NCBI RefSeq assembly: GCF_030944405.1
Contig: NZ_CP132340.1
Coordinates: forward strand, 62,001-126,000
Origin: Janthinobacterium sp. J1-1
GTDB taxonomy: Bacteria; Pseudomonadota; Gammaproteobacteria; Burkholderiales; Burkholderiaceae_D
DNA length: 64,000 nucleotides
Direction: 5' to 3'
The notes beneath the pieces are model-generated. The model was not told the DNA's origin. It ran no database searches and was given only the letters and a program-made list of their open reading frames with translations. Below are positions 53,664 through 62,620 of the stretch, in pieces (position 1 is the first letter of the stretch; each line of letters begins with the position of its first letter). The translations under genes were made by a program, and so were the position numbers.

Positions 53664-54668
53664 GGCTTACGCTCCTAAAGTTCGGATCACTCATGGTGTG
53701 TTGATGATAACCAACAAACAACAATCTCAACATTCCAGATAACACCATCAAGTGCAATTTCAATCAATAGTAATACATCGTCTATTGACAATCAATAGAT
53801 AAAACTTTGATGTCGGATAAATCCGGCCTTGTTTTGACTTGGATAATTCGCACCACCACCGCGTTGCTGCCAAGGCAATGAGACGCTGTCTGCAGCGCGA
53901 AGCGCGCAACCGCTGCCATCTCATGCCGGGTGCGATCAGCCTGGTCAACCATCTCGTTCACCCTTGACCATTCGTTCCATGCCAATGGTAAAAGCCGAAC
54001 GAAGGCAGCGGTCGACATTGGCAACCAGATGTTCCCAGTTGGCTCGGAACTCTCCCTCGTCAAACCGCCTGTGTTTTCCTGTAAGTAGGTGTTGCTCGAC
54101 GTTAATTTTGTCAACGCCAACCCGCCACTCGCAGCGGGCAGACGTAATCGAAGTGAGTACCGGTAGTGGCCGGCTTCGCCGACCTACCTCCGTCGGGGAG
54201 CAATACCGGGCAGAGCCAGAAATTCAATTCATAGATGGTGTTGTCCACATAACCCTCTTGCTCGGACTTCCTCGCTGCCTGCCATGGGAGGGCGGAGGGA
54301 AGGGGGCTTTGGTATCAGGCAGCGACGAGTGGGGTACTACGGCCCGTGCTGCCAGCGTCGGGGTTGGCCGGGAGCGGCCGGCTGCGTAGCGCAAGCGACT
54401 GTTGAAAGCCACGACCTCCGGATAGTCCTGGCCGACTTCCGCGCGCGAAGGCGGATGCATGCGCTCAAGATAGATTGTTGAATCGCGTCGAATAAATTGC
54501 GGGATCGAAAACTTAGGTACTAGAACGATCAACAACGTGGCTTAACCTAGCTCATGCAAACACCTCAGAAACTATTGTTACCCATCTCAATATGGTACTT
54601 TTGGAACCGACGTTATTGCTATTAATGCTAAGTTACTTTTATTGCAATGCATAATCAAAGGTGACTAG
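53664..54668. other. One-kilobase region without a supported gene
   Basis: The left part has CAATCAATAG twice (53761-53770 and 53789-53798) with an inverted CTATTG between, which may be an operator for the 53118 gene. The middle contains open frames on both strands (53782-54120, 53964-54389, 54224-54535), but none has a family signature or convincing ribosome site. It may be decayed coding or a non-coding block. Confidence 0.4.
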
Positions 54669-55175
54669 ATGGGCATGATCTTCAGCTTCCTGGGTGGTCT
54701 GTATTTGGCAGCCGGAATAATCACTGCCACTGCCGGCGCCGGCGCCGAGCACATGGTGACGCTTGAAGTCGTCGGCAACATCAGGAACTTCAGCGATCCT
54801 GCCAGGCGCCTGTTCCAGTTGACGCCGACGCAGTTCCACGCCTTGCCACAATATTCCATCACTACGGCGACATCGTGGACTCCGGTGGTCACCTTCTCGG
54901 GCGTGAAGATGGAGGATTTGATGCAAGCGGCCGGGGCCCAGGGAAGTTACGCAATGGTATATGCGCTGGACGATTACTCAGTGCGCATACCGGTGTCAGA
55001 TTTCAGAAAATATGGCGTTATCATTGCACGATACATGAATGGCCAGCCCCTGCTGCGCAACGGTTTTGGGCCATACTTCATCATTTATCCGAGGGACAAG
55101 TATCCTCATGAGTTGAGCACCCCTACGGCCGAAGCCAAATTTATCTGGCAGGTTAACCGAATTGAGTTTAAATGA
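54669..55175 (+). CDS. Molybdopterin-binding-like (SUOX-fold) periplasmic protein of a signalling cluster
   Basis: A 168-residue protein with an N-terminal signal or anchor (MIFSFLGGLYLAAGIITATAGAG). The mature part fits the short oxidoreductase molybdopterin-binding fold: FQLTPTQFHALPQYSITTAT, SWTPVVTFSGVKMEDLMQAAG, ALDDYSVRIPVSDF and MNGQPLLRNGFGPYFIIYPRD. The conserved cofactor cysteine of sulfite oxidases is not present, so it may be a non-catalytic sensor. It overlaps the hybrid kinase gene by four bases. The same pair of fold and kinase is widely found together, so it is likely the input protein of that kinase. Confidence 0.75.
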   Translation: MGMIFSFLGGLYLAAGIITATAGAGAEHMVTLEVVGNIRNFSDPARRLFQLTPTQFHALPQYSITTATSWTPVVTFSGVKMEDLMQAAGAQGSYAMVYALDDYSVRIPVSDFRKYGVIIARYMNGQPLLRNGFGPYFIIYPRDKYPHELSTPTAEAKFIWQVNRIEFK

Positions 55176-57040
55176 TTGCGCTGATCCGTGAAAATTGGGC
55201 CAAGTTTGTCGTGTTTTTGGCCATTAGCATCGTTGCCACCGGAATAATCGGCTATTACAGCTATGCACTGCTTGTATCGCCGACACAGTTCATTGCAACC
55301 GCAGGGCCAAAAGAGGGCTATTACTGGACCGTCGCCCAGTACCAGATCCATTTCGAGCGGCTCGACAACCAGATCGTGCGCTTCGCTTCGGGCTTGGATA
55401 CGAACGTCGACACGCTCAAGCTGCGTCAGCAGGTCCTGCAGTCGAAATACCAAATCCTGGCCAGCGAGTCCACCTTGACCGCCTTTTTCGTCAACAGTGT
55501 CCCGCTGTACCGGGAATCGGTCGACAAGCTCGGCATGTTCATGGCTGACGCCGATGCCGATATCGATCTGCTCCGTACCCGGCCCGCCACAGTCAGCAAA
55601 CTTGTTGGACGCTTCGACGAAATCCGCGACACCGTCAGCACGCTCTCGAACGCCGTTCGGTTTGCAGAGATGAAGCAACGCGAAGCGACGCTGGCCGACT
55701 TCACCGATAAGCGCAGCAAGCTGTATGCGTTGGTTATGGTGTTGTGGATTATGTTTCTCGTCGGCGCAGGACTGCTCATGTTGAACTTCTATCGTTCCAA
55801 GAAACTGACGCTGCAAAATGAGGCCTCCTTGCTGGCGGAGCGGCGAGCAGAGGAGGCGCTTGCCGAAGCTGTCTTCACGAAAAACACCATCCTCGGTACC
55901 CTCAGCCACGAATTGAAGACGCCCTTGCAGACGATCATGTCCTCGATCGACCTGTTGGTCAAGCGCATGAAAAATGAGCGGGATATCGTCGTGGTCAACC
56001 GGCTCTTGGCAGCGGCCGAGCGACTGGAGGCGCAAATGGAAGACTTGACCGATTACGCGAGGCTCGGCGCCGGCAAGTTGGCGCTGCGGCGCATCGAGTT
56101 CGATCCAGGCGATTTGCTGGACAGGGTGGTCAACGAGTTTCAGGAGGTGGCACAACGCAAGAACCTTGACCTCGTCATACGGCGCAAGCGAAGTGTATCG
56201 TTGGTTGCATCTGATGCGCGCCGCATCGAACAGATCGCGGCCAATTTAATCACCAACGCCATCAAGTACACTCCAAGCGGTCGCATTCAGGTTTCGCTCG
56301 ACATCATCGACGGCGCGCAGCCGCTGTTACGCCTGATGGTCGAAGACACGGGACCTGGTATCAGTGAGGAAAAGCTGCCTACGCTATTTGAACCGTTTAC
56401 TCAGCTCGACCAGAGCAGGACCCGCAAGTACGACGGTGCCGGCATGGGCCTGGCCATCGTCCGCCGCCTGGTCGAGCTTTTCGGCGGTCGGATCGACGTG
56501 CAATCGATGCCCGGCCGCGGTACCCGCTTCGCGGTGCAGTTACCGGTGGAGGTGCTGGCAAACGATGCCGGCACCGCCCCACAGGTTCAGAATGAGGCGC
56601 CGGCACGACAACGGATACTATTGGTCGACGACAATGCGGAGGTACGCATCTCGATGCAGGAAATCCTTTCCGAAATCGGCTACGTGGCGGATGTGGCGGA
56701 CAGCGGCAACGTCGCCCTGCAGAAGCTGGCCACACACGCTTACGACGCCATCTTGTTGGACATCAGCATGCCGGGCATGGATGGGTTCGAGGTCGCGGCA
56801 ACCGTCAGGGCCTCGCCTGGCGACAATCAAGCGATTCCAATCGTCGCCCTCAGCGCGTATTCACCTGATGCCGGAACGCCGGTGCAATGGGTGCATTTTA
56901 CGGCCCATGTCGCGAAGCCTGTTCGCCTTGCCACGCTACGCCAGATCATGGCTGAGGTTCTCATCATCGACAATACTAACGAACCAGGCAGTGAGGTTCA
57001 TACCGCTTGCAAGCAAGCGAACAGGGCGCGTTTTTGCTAA
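55172..57040 (+). CDS. Hybrid sensor histidine kinase with C-terminal receiver
   Basis: A 622-residue membrane kinase. Two transmembrane segments (residues about 11-33 and 188-208) enclose a periplasmic helical domain of about 155 residues; a coiled linker leads to HisKA with LSHELKTPLQTI (about residue 244), a HATPase with NLITNAIKYTPSG, VEDTGPGIS and GAGMGLAIVRR, then a receiver with LVDDNAEVR and phospho-acceptor in AILLDISMPGMDG (about 529). It is coupled to the molybdopterin-fold protein upstream; the HTH-receiver gene nearby is the probable partner. The stimulus is unknown. Confidence 0.9.
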   Translation: MIALIRENWAKFVVFLAISIVATGIIGYYSYALLVSPTQFIATAGPKEGYYWTVAQYQIHFERLDNQIVRFASGLDTNVDTLKLRQQVLQSKYQILASESTLTAFFVNSVPLYRESVDKLGMFMADADADIDLLRTRPATVSKLVGRFDEIRDTVSTLSNAVRFAEMKQREATLADFTDKRSKLYALVMVLWIMFLVGAGLLMLNFYRSKKLTLQNEASLLAERRAEEALAEAVFTKNTILGTLSHELKTPLQTIMSSIDLLVKRMKNERDIVVVNRLLAAAERLEAQMEDLTDYARLGAGKLALRRIEFDPGDLLDRVVNEFQEVAQRKNLDLVIRRKRSVSLVASDARRIEQIAANLITNAIKYTPSGRIQVSLDIIDGAQPLLRLMVEDTGPGISEEKLPTLFEPFTQLDQSRTRKYDGAGMGLAIVRRLVELFGGRIDVQSMPGRGTRFAVQLPVEVLANDAGTAPQVQNEAPARQRILLVDDNAEVRISMQEILSEIGYVADVADSGNVALQKLATHAYDAILLDISMPGMDGFEVAATVRASPGDNQAIPIVALSAYSPDAGTPVQWVHFTAHVAKPVRLATLRQIMAEVLIIDNTNEPGSEVHTACKQANRARFC

Positions 57041-57186
57041 TCAATGCCTTGACTTGGTGATGTGGCTGCTTGTTCCCCGGGTAAGCATCGCCGATGGAGG
57101 TCCGTGACACCATCTCTGCCTTGCAGAAACTGGAAATGCTGCAATGGCCCGCCATCTCAACCTGACCTTGGCCTCCACTGGCGTCG

Positions 57187-58035
57187 TCATACGCCCAAGG
57201 TTTTTTGAAGCTCTGCGGCAAAGGTCGCCATCCTGATCGGTTTTTCCTTCCACTGCACGCCAAATTGCTTGATCACCCTGGCGGCCTCTGATTCGTCAAC
57301 CAAGCCGGTGACTATTTCGCCGGTCAGCAAGTAGACTGGGACCTCTTGGCTCGTGGAGGTTCGGATCTTGCGGATCAGGTTCTCAGCGGTCCGCTCGCCC
57401 AATATCCAGTCAATGATGTAGCCGTCGAAGTCTCTCTCTTCCATGGCGCGTTCAAGCGAGACCGGGGTGTAAAAGGCGAAGGCCTGGAAACCGCTGTCAT
57501 TGAGGAATTCGCACAGGTTATCCGCGAAACCCGCTTCATCATCGACGATCGCCACGGTGGGCGCCGACGGCTGCCTCACTTCCAGCTCCAGCTTGTTTAC
57601 CCGGTATCGCGGCCGATTATCTGTGAGCCGCGTGGCCTCCATCACTGACCAATTATCGCCGTCGCGCAGCGCTACAAAATCAACCCTGGCATTTGCTCCC
57701 AGTGGCTCGCCGACCCAGACCAGGCAGGGATACTGCATGCACTCCTGGCCAAGCGTTACCGTGGCCCGATGGGCCACGCCGCTGTTGCTGTCTTCTCCCC
57801 CTCCCAGCCCGATGACGGATAAGGATTCACCGAAATAATCGGCGACGATCTGCAGTTGGCCGATCGTCCAGTCGACTCCGCCATTCAGCTTCCGATGTGC
57901 CTGCGAGTAGCTCAGGTTCAGGATTTCCGCCAACTTCCTGCTTTGCTGGCGATCACTCACCCCGCTGCGAAACATCAACCCCTTCACTGCCGTCAGGATT
58001 GAATTTGAATTATCCGGCTGCTCGCTCAGGTGCAT
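57187..58035 (-). CDS. Response regulator with N-terminal HTH (BetR-like) and C-terminal receiver
   Basis: From the ATG at 58035 the product is 282 residues; a TTG at 58110 would add 25. The N-terminus has an HTH-type domain (QQSRKLAEILNLSYSQAHRKLNGG, VDWTIGQLQIVADYF) that fits the BetR family. The C-terminus is a receiver (TVAIVDDEAGFADNLCEF, DFDGYIIDWILGER as phospho-acceptor, PVYLLTGEI, KEKPIRM as the conserved lysine). The order, HTH before receiver, is the reverse of usual response regulators. It is convergent with the hybrid kinase and most likely forms a system with it. Confidence 0.8.
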   Translation of the reverse strand: MHLSEQPDNSNSILTAVKGLMFRSGVSDRQQSRKLAEILNLSYSQAHRKLNGGVDWTIGQLQIVADYFGESLSVIGLGGGEDSNSGVAHRATVTLGQECMQYPCLVWVGEPLGANARVDFVALRDGDNWSVMEATRLTDNRPRYRVNKLELEVRQPSAPTVAIVDDEAGFADNLCEFLNDSGFQAFAFYTPVSLERAMEERDFDGYIIDWILGERTAENLIRKIRTSTSQEVPVYLLTGEIVTGLVDESEAARVIKQFGVQWKEKPIRMATFAAELQKTLGV

Positions 58036-58070
58036 TTTTTTCTCGATGTAGTGGAACGCGTGGCCTGTTA

Positions 58071-58086
58071 ATTTCGCGCGCGAAAT
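58071..58086. repeat. 16-bp palindrome ATTTCGCGCGCGAAAT (site 1)
   Basis: A perfect 16-bp palindrome just upstream of the regulator's ATG (58035), sharing the 14-bp core TTTCGCGCGCGAAA with the site at 59497. Plasmid ParB centromere sites and KorB operators are short palindromes of this size, so it may be a ParB or regulator binding site. Confidence 0.5.
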
Positions 58087-58286
58087 CTCCGTATGCCCAA
58101 CTTTCCGCAAATTGTAGCAACTGAGAATATTTTTTCACATCCAATATTTTCATATTTGGCAACCCTTCTACCAATTTCCATAAAATGCTAACAATAGTAA
58201 AATAGTATGCATAGGACGCTAGTATTACATCCTTTTGCTGAACAAAAGAAACATTTCCAAGTGAATATTTTGATTGGGAGGCTGGC

Positions 58287-59546
58287 ATGACGACCTACCG
58301 TATTGGAGAGGAGCTGATTGAAAAGGGTTCGAACCAGCTCGAAAGGATGCTCGCCGCGATTCATGGCAGCAGGATACGCCCTGTCTGCCTATGCCGTCCC
58401 GCAGGAATTGAGATGTATGTCGTACGCCTCGAGGGACGGTATTTCATCAAACGTATGCCCAATACCGGCGGCGATCATGATCCAAGCTGCGCGTCCTACG
58501 AACCGCCAGCTGAGTTATCCGGCCTCGGGCAAGTCCTGGGTACGGCGATTGTCGAAAATCCTGACATCGGCACGACCACTCTGAAGCTTCAGTTCTCCCT
58601 GACCAAGGCAAGCGGGCGCGCCGCGCCCACGCCAGGGGAGGGCGCGAGCGACAGTGTGAGAACCGACGGCACCAGGCTCTCGATTCGCGCGTTGTTGCAC
58701 TTCCTTTGGGACCAGGCGGGCTTTCAGAAATGGTCGCCGGCGATGCACGGAAAACGCAACTGGAGCGTGTTGAGAAAGTATCTCCTCCAGGCATCCCGGC
58801 ACAAGAACACCAAGGGCAGCGAGTTGGCGGATCTCCTGTATATTCCTGAGCCTTTCTCGCTTGAGCGGAAAGAAGGAATTGCCCAGCGCCGTACTGCCCA
58901 GCTGTCGCGGATCGCCGAAGGCCACGGCCAGACTGGCGCCCGCAAGCTCATGGTGCTGATCGCCGAGGTCAAGGAACTGGCGCCGTCCCGCAACGGCTAC
59001 AAGCTGATCGCCAAACATCTCAGCGATTTTCACTTTCTGATGAACCCTGATCTGCATAAGCGACTAGTCAAGCGGTTCGACCTGGAGATAAGCTTGTCGG
59101 CCAGTATTGAAGGTACCCATCTCGTTGCGATTGCCACCTTTGGCGTCAACAAGGCCGGCGTAGCCTCGATCGAGGAAATGGGCCTCATGGTGACTACGGA
59201 CAGCTGGATTCCATTTGAGAGCTTGCCGGAAAAAAATCTCATTGATAAATTGTCGCGTGATGAAAGGCGCTTCATCAAGGGTCTACGCTACAATCTGGCG
59301 GACACGCGCCCACTGGCCGCGGCGGTGCTGACCGACACGCATGTGCCCACGGTAATGTACATACACCCGCCGGGGGCAGGGGAGGAGTATGCCATCGCGC
59401 TGGCGGAACTGGTCGACGGCAGCAAGACAGCCTCGTGGATCTGGCATCCCGATCAGGAGGAAATGCCGCCTTTGCCGCAGGTGGAAACGGCAAACGCTTT
59501 CGCGCGCGAAAGTCACAAGGGACGTGTGCCGCAGCAAACTGGGTAG
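58287..59546 (+). CDS. DUF1173-family plasmid protein
   Basis: A 419-residue protein that resembles DUF1173 proteins, which are encoded near conjugation genes on many plasmids and integrative elements. Recognisable parts are PVCLCRPAGIEMYVVRLEGRYFIKRMP (partly shown), GGDHDPSCASYEPP (Cys/His cluster), LSIRALLHFLWDQAGFQKW and a C-terminal RPLAAAVLTDTHVPTVMYIHPP. Role unknown. The start at 58287 follows GGGAGG. Its end overlaps the convergent nuclease gene by 34 bases. Confidence 0.75.
   Translation: MTTYRIGEELIEKGSNQLERMLAAIHGSRIRPVCLCRPAGIEMYVVRLEGRYFIKRMPNTGGDHDPSCASYEPPAELSGLGQVLGTAIVENPDIGTTTLKLQFSLTKASGRAAPTPGEGASDSVRTDGTRLSIRALLHFLWDQAGFQKWSPAMHGKRNWSVLRKYLLQASRHKNTKGSELADLLYIPEPFSLERKEGIAQRRTAQLSRIAEGHGQTGARKLMVLIAEVKELAPSRNGYKLIAKHLSDFHFLMNPDLHKRLVKRFDLEISLSASIEGTHLVAIATFGVNKAGVASIEEMGLMVTTDSWIPFESLPEKNLIDKLSRDERRFIKGLRYNLADTRPLAAAVLTDTHVPTVMYIHPPGAGEEYAIALAELVDGSKTASWIWHPDQEEMPPLPQVETANAFARESHKGRVPQQTG
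59497..59512. repeat. 16-bp palindrome CTTTCGCGCGCGAAAG (site 2)
   Basis: A perfect palindrome with the same 14-bp core as the site at 58071. It lies within the last codons of the DUF1173 gene, 15 bp before the convergent nuclease gene ends. Two such sites 1.4 kb apart are unlikely to be chance alone. Confidence 0.5.
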
Positions 59547-60297
59547 TTCGCACAGCCCAGGAACTGCCGCCCTGCGGATCTGCCGCTCCTGGCGCTGCGG
59601 CGGATCATGATCACACCACAGTTCGGGCAACCATCTGTGTTTTCCGGTGCTACCGGTGCGCCTGACGCCAGGACCGGCGAGACAGGCAAAGAGAAACCCG
59701 GCGAGTGACGCATTCTCAGCAGCTCAAAGCCGTCGACCAGAACAATACCGGCGTGCGATGCAAACGACCTGGCTTCCTTGGTGAACGCGCCGCAAGTGAC
59801 AATGACACCGCCGTCGGCGCCGTGCACCACCCCAGCTCACGCACCACACTCACGCTCACCTGCCTCGCATGCCACTGCTTGCACTGCACTAGCAGCGTTC
59901 GCCCCGCTTTGCGCACAATGACGTCGACGCCGCCATCCGCCCCCGCGCCTCCAACGCGAGAGGCGGTATAACCGTATTGCTCGAACAGGCACCGCACCGC
60001 CATCTCCAATTCATCCCACCGCATGGCGCGCAGCGTCCCGATCGACGCCATCTTGCGTACCAGGCGACGCTCGCGTGAGGCACGCCAAATCGCCACCGGC
60101 AGTGGCAGCAGAAACTTAGCGGCCAGCCATGGCGCCGCCGTCACTGCGAGCCGGGATAGCGGCGCAAGCAGGGGAAGGTCCCGCAAGGAGTAGGGCACAA
60201 GCAGCCGGAGAAGCAGATAAACGCTGCCGGTGAGGCACAGAATGGCCCAAGGTCCGCACCGGCAGCACAGTTTGAAGAGGGCGAACTGACCGCGCAT
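59513..60297 (-). pseudogene. Mrr-like restriction endonuclease with zinc finger, frameshifted
   Basis: The N-terminal frame (60297 down to about 59835) has two membrane segments, then an Mrr-type PD-(D/E)XK nuclease (WDELEMAVRCLFEQYGYTA, GGVDVIVRKAGRTLLVQCKQW). At a run of four G/C (plus strand 59830-59833) the frame changes; the other frame (59513-59830) continues the fold (VHGADGGVIVTCGAFTKEARSF) and ends with a topoisomerase-like zinc ribbon (CPNCGVIMIRR, FLGCANYPVCCG). A one-base indel would join them. It is a pseudogene or a sequencing error; membrane-anchored Mrr-zinc finger proteins are common on conjugative plasmids. Confidence 0.75.
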
Positions 60298-60306
60298 GAC
60301 GTCCCC

Positions 60307-60738
60307 TTAGCGCCGATCCGAACGGGAAGGGCGGCGACGCGCCACCATGCTGGCCACTGCCAGCAGTGCGTGGGCACCGGGCACGGCCATCAGCCCGCCC
60401 AACATCAGAACACCATCAACCCACACGAGCCAGCTGCCGCGTTCAAACGCAGTGACCGGGACCAGGATCGGCACAAGCAGCGCGATGGCGACAGCGCCGA
60501 TGGCGGTCCACACGTACACCTTGCTCAAGCTCGAAAGAACCTTGCGTGGTGCTTGCCCCCCGCAACATTTCCGGCTGTGCTCCCACGTGCCAGCGGTTAT
60601 CGCCAGCAGCGACGCCCACACGAACCCGGGCATGCCGTTCAGCCCGGTGTACAGCAATCCCGCCGCGCCAGTCACGGCAGCCAGCATGGCGTCCGATCGC
60701 ACTACATCGTGGGTTGTAATCATCAGCTCGTTGTGCAT
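60307..60738 (-). CDS. Small multi-helix membrane protein
   Basis: A 143-residue protein with about four hydrophobic segments (AAVTGAAGLLYTGLNGMPGF, VWTAIGAVAIALLVPILV, WVDGVLMLGGLMAVPGAHAL, LLAVASMV) and a charged C-terminus. No family recognised. It is nine bases upstream of the nuclease gene on the same strand, so both are probably co-transcribed. Role unknown. Confidence 0.55.
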   Translation of the reverse strand: MHNELMITTHDVVRSDAMLAAVTGAAGLLYTGLNGMPGFVWASLLAITAGTWEHSRKCCGGQAPRKVLSSLSKVYVWTAIGAVAIALLVPILVPVTAFERGSWLVWVDGVLMLGGLMAVPGAHALLAVASMVARRRPSRSDRR

Positions 60739-60859
60739 ACCACCTCCGCATGAAAAAAAATGGGCTTTTCAAGACATGGCAACAATACTTGAGGACATTT
60801 ATTTTCTTTTAATGCAATTTAATTGGCTAGATTAATAGCTTTTTGATGATTTTACTTCC

Positions 60860-60887
60860 TTGACATGCAATCTTCTTTGACTAAACT
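60860..60887 (+). promoter_or_regulatory. Probable promoter of the conjugation operon
   Basis: TTGACA (60860-60865) matches the consensus -35 exactly, with TAAACT (60882-60887) 16 bp downstream as -10. It lies in an AT-rich stretch 60 bp upstream of the first tra gene (60950), so it should drive the whole transfer operon. Confidence 0.5.
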
Positions 60888-60949
60888 GGCTTTAAATGCA
60901 TGTTTTAACAAAATTTCATTTATTTAGCTTTTTGCCATGGTGATCGCAG

Positions 60950-61444
60950 ATGCGCCAGTCCCCCACCACATGCCACCGCGCCAAGGTTCGCAGCGCCGCC
61001 GCTGCGGGCGCTGCGGTTACCGTCGCGATGCTTCTTGCTGTGCACACACTGGCAGACGCTTCGCCCATCCCGTCCCAGTGTTTCGCGCAGGCAAGCGAGC
61101 GTTTCAGGCTGACTAGTCCGGATGTACTCCGCGCCATTGCGCAGCAGGAGTCGTCTGGCCGCTGCATCGCGCGCCACCCTGCCAACGCCGACGGCAGCTA
61201 CGACATCGGCTGCATGGGCATCAACAGCAGCTGGCTACCCACGTTGCAAAAGAAGTTTGGTCTGAGCGAGCAAGACCTGTACGCCCCTTGCATCAACGTC
61301 CACGTCGGGGCTTGGATTTTCGCCAAAAACGTCCGCCAGTACGGCGATTCATGGCAAGCGCTCGGTGCCTACAACGCGAAAAGCGAATACAAACGGATTG
61401 AATACGCATGGAAAATTTACAAACATCTTTCCCCCGCACGCTAA
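60950..61444 (+). CDS. VirB1/TrbN-like lytic transglycosylase
   Basis: A 164-residue periplasmic protein with a signal peptide and an SLT fold: VLRAIAQQESSGRCIARHP (catalytic Glu in QQES), ANADGSYDIGCMGINSSWLP, and VGAWIFAKNVRQYGDSWQALGAYNAK. It opens the peptidoglycan for the conjugation channel. It is the first gene of the transfer operon and overlaps the lipoprotein gene by 37 bases. Confidence 0.88.
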   Translation: MRQSPTTCHRAKVRSAAAAGAAVTVAMLLAVHTLADASPIPSQCFAQASERFRLTSPDVLRAIAQQESSGRCIARHPANADGSYDIGCMGINSSWLPTLQKKFGLSEQDLYAPCINVHVGAWIFAKNVRQYGDSWQALGAYNAKSEYKRIEYAWKIYKHLSPAR

Positions 61445-62007
61445 CGCTGTGCGCGCTGCTGCACCTGGCCGGCTGCGGGAGCATACCCGTTGCGATGACC
61501 GAAACGGCGCCGGTACCAAAGCCGACGATGCTCGGCATCACCCAGGTTGGGAGCGGGCAGGCGACCCGCTACGTCTACTGCGACATCGGAAGCTGCCCGG
61601 CCCCCACCGAAAAAACACTGGCAAGCGCGCCCCCGCTCGCGCCGGTAGCGATGGCAACCATGCCAGCTGAGGTCGACATCGCCTTCCCATTCAATTCGTC
61701 GCACGTCAGCGACGGCGACCGAAGCGTACTGGAGCGGGCTGCCACCGCCCATCCAGGAGCCAGTGTCGAGATTACCGCCCGCTCAGATTTTGTGGGGCCG
61801 CCCGTCAGCCAGCAGAAGGTGATCGCGGCGCGCGCCAAAGCGATGCGCAGCATCGTCGCGCCCCAGACCCAGGACGCCCAGTTCATCGAGCGTCACGAGG
61901 TAGCCGGCCCGCAACGGGTTGCCCAGGCCGAACAGGCAACGCAGCGGCGCGGATCGGTGCGTTTCAACCCTTCCATCGATGTGCAACCGAAAGGAATCTC
62001 AAAGTGA
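61408..62007 (+). CDS. Conjugation lipoprotein with OmpA-like C-terminus
   Basis: A 199-residue protein with a lipobox (CALLHLAGCGS; lipidated Cys about residue 23), a Pro-rich linker, then an OmpA/MotB-like domain (VDIAFPFNSSHVSDGDRSVLERAA, VEITARSDFVGPP, QQKVIAARAKAMRS). It probably sits on the outer membrane and binds peptidoglycan. The OmpA signature is complete at the start but the end is short. Not TraV by sequence. It is between the transglycosylase and the pilin gene. Confidence 0.7.
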   Translation: MENLQTSFPRTLTLCALLHLAGCGSIPVAMTETAPVPKPTMLGITQVGSGQATRYVYCDIGSCPAPTEKTLASAPPLAPVAMATMPAEVDIAFPFNSSHVSDGDRSVLERAATAHPGASVEITARSDFVGPPVSQQKVIAARAKAMRSIVAPQTQDAQFIERHEVAGPQRVAQAEQATQRRGSVRFNPSIDVQPKGISK

Positions 62008-62324
62008 ACGCTACTCTCCAATCCTCCACCCTTTCCCGTAAAACGCTGGTCATCGCCACAATGCTCCTGATGGTGATCATGGCACTGATGGCCACCGCTC
62101 ATGCGGGCGTCACCGGTGTCGAGTTCCAGCCCACCTATGACCTGATCATCGGCTGGGCCAAGGGCTACCTGGGCAAGATCTTCGCGGTAGCAGCCTTCCT
62201 GATCGGCGCTGGCTTCTCTGCGGCGCGCCAGAATCCGATGCCAGCCATCTTCGGCCTGGTCCTGGCACTGATCATCGGCTTCGGCCCGTCGCTGATCGAG
62301 TCCATCCTGACCGCCACCGTCTAA
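62004..62324 (+). CDS. TraA/VirB2-like conjugative pilin
   Basis: A 106-residue protein with a long hydrophobic leader (LVIATMLLMVIMALMATAHA), then a mature part of about 70 residues with two hydrophobic helices (IFAVAAFLIGAGFSAARQNP, AIFGLVLALIIGFGPSLIES) separated by a short basic loop. Size and topology match TraA/VirB2 propilins. It overlaps the lipoprotein gene by four bases and lies directly before traL, as in F-type operons. Confidence 0.82.
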   Translation: MNATLQSSTLSRKTLVIATMLLMVIMALMATAHAGVTGVEFQPTYDLIIGWAKGYLGKIFAVAAFLIGAGFSAARQNPMPAIFGLVLALIIGFGPSLIESILTATV

Positions 62325-62333
62325 GGGGCCACC

Positions 62334-62618
62334 ATGGACTTCGCCATCCCCTCGAAACACGACGAGCCGCCCAAAATGCTGTGGTGGGACTTTGACCAGG
62401 CCACGATTTTCATGCTCTTCGTGGTGTTTGGCATCCTGTCCGGCTTTCTGTTCCTGGGGGTGGTGATCGGTGTCTGGACCGCTCGCTGGTACAGCAAGAA
62501 AAAGGCCGGCAAGCACCGCTACTACGTGGTGCACATCCTGTACTGGTACCTGCCGAGCCAGATCATCTTCCCGTTCCCGCCTCTGCCGCCATCCTCCATC
62601 CGCGAATTCATAGGCTAA
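62334..62618 (+). CDS. traL: TraL-family conjugation protein (F-type)
   Basis: A 94-residue protein with a membrane segment (ATIFMLFVVFGILSGFLFLG) followed by GVWTARWYSKKKAGKHRYY and a C-terminal LPPSSIREFIG. These motifs are found in F-type TraL, a small inner-membrane component of the type IV secretion system (VirB3-like). Gene order pilin-traL-traE-traK is that of the F operon. Confidence 0.9.
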   Translation: MDFAIPSKHDEPPKMLWWDFDQATIFMLFVVFGILSGFLFLGVVIGVWTARWYSKKKAGKHRYYVVHILYWYLPSQIIFPFPPLPPSSIREFIG

Positions 62619-62620
62619 CC

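Noticed and set aside
53964..54535. Overlapping open frames on both strands
   Set aside because: Neither has a ribosome site or protein family; both are Arg/Pro/Ser-rich and probably non-coding.
55106..56155. 349-residue minus-strand open frame
   Set aside because: Antisense to the hybrid kinase; composition typical of a shadow of a real gene.
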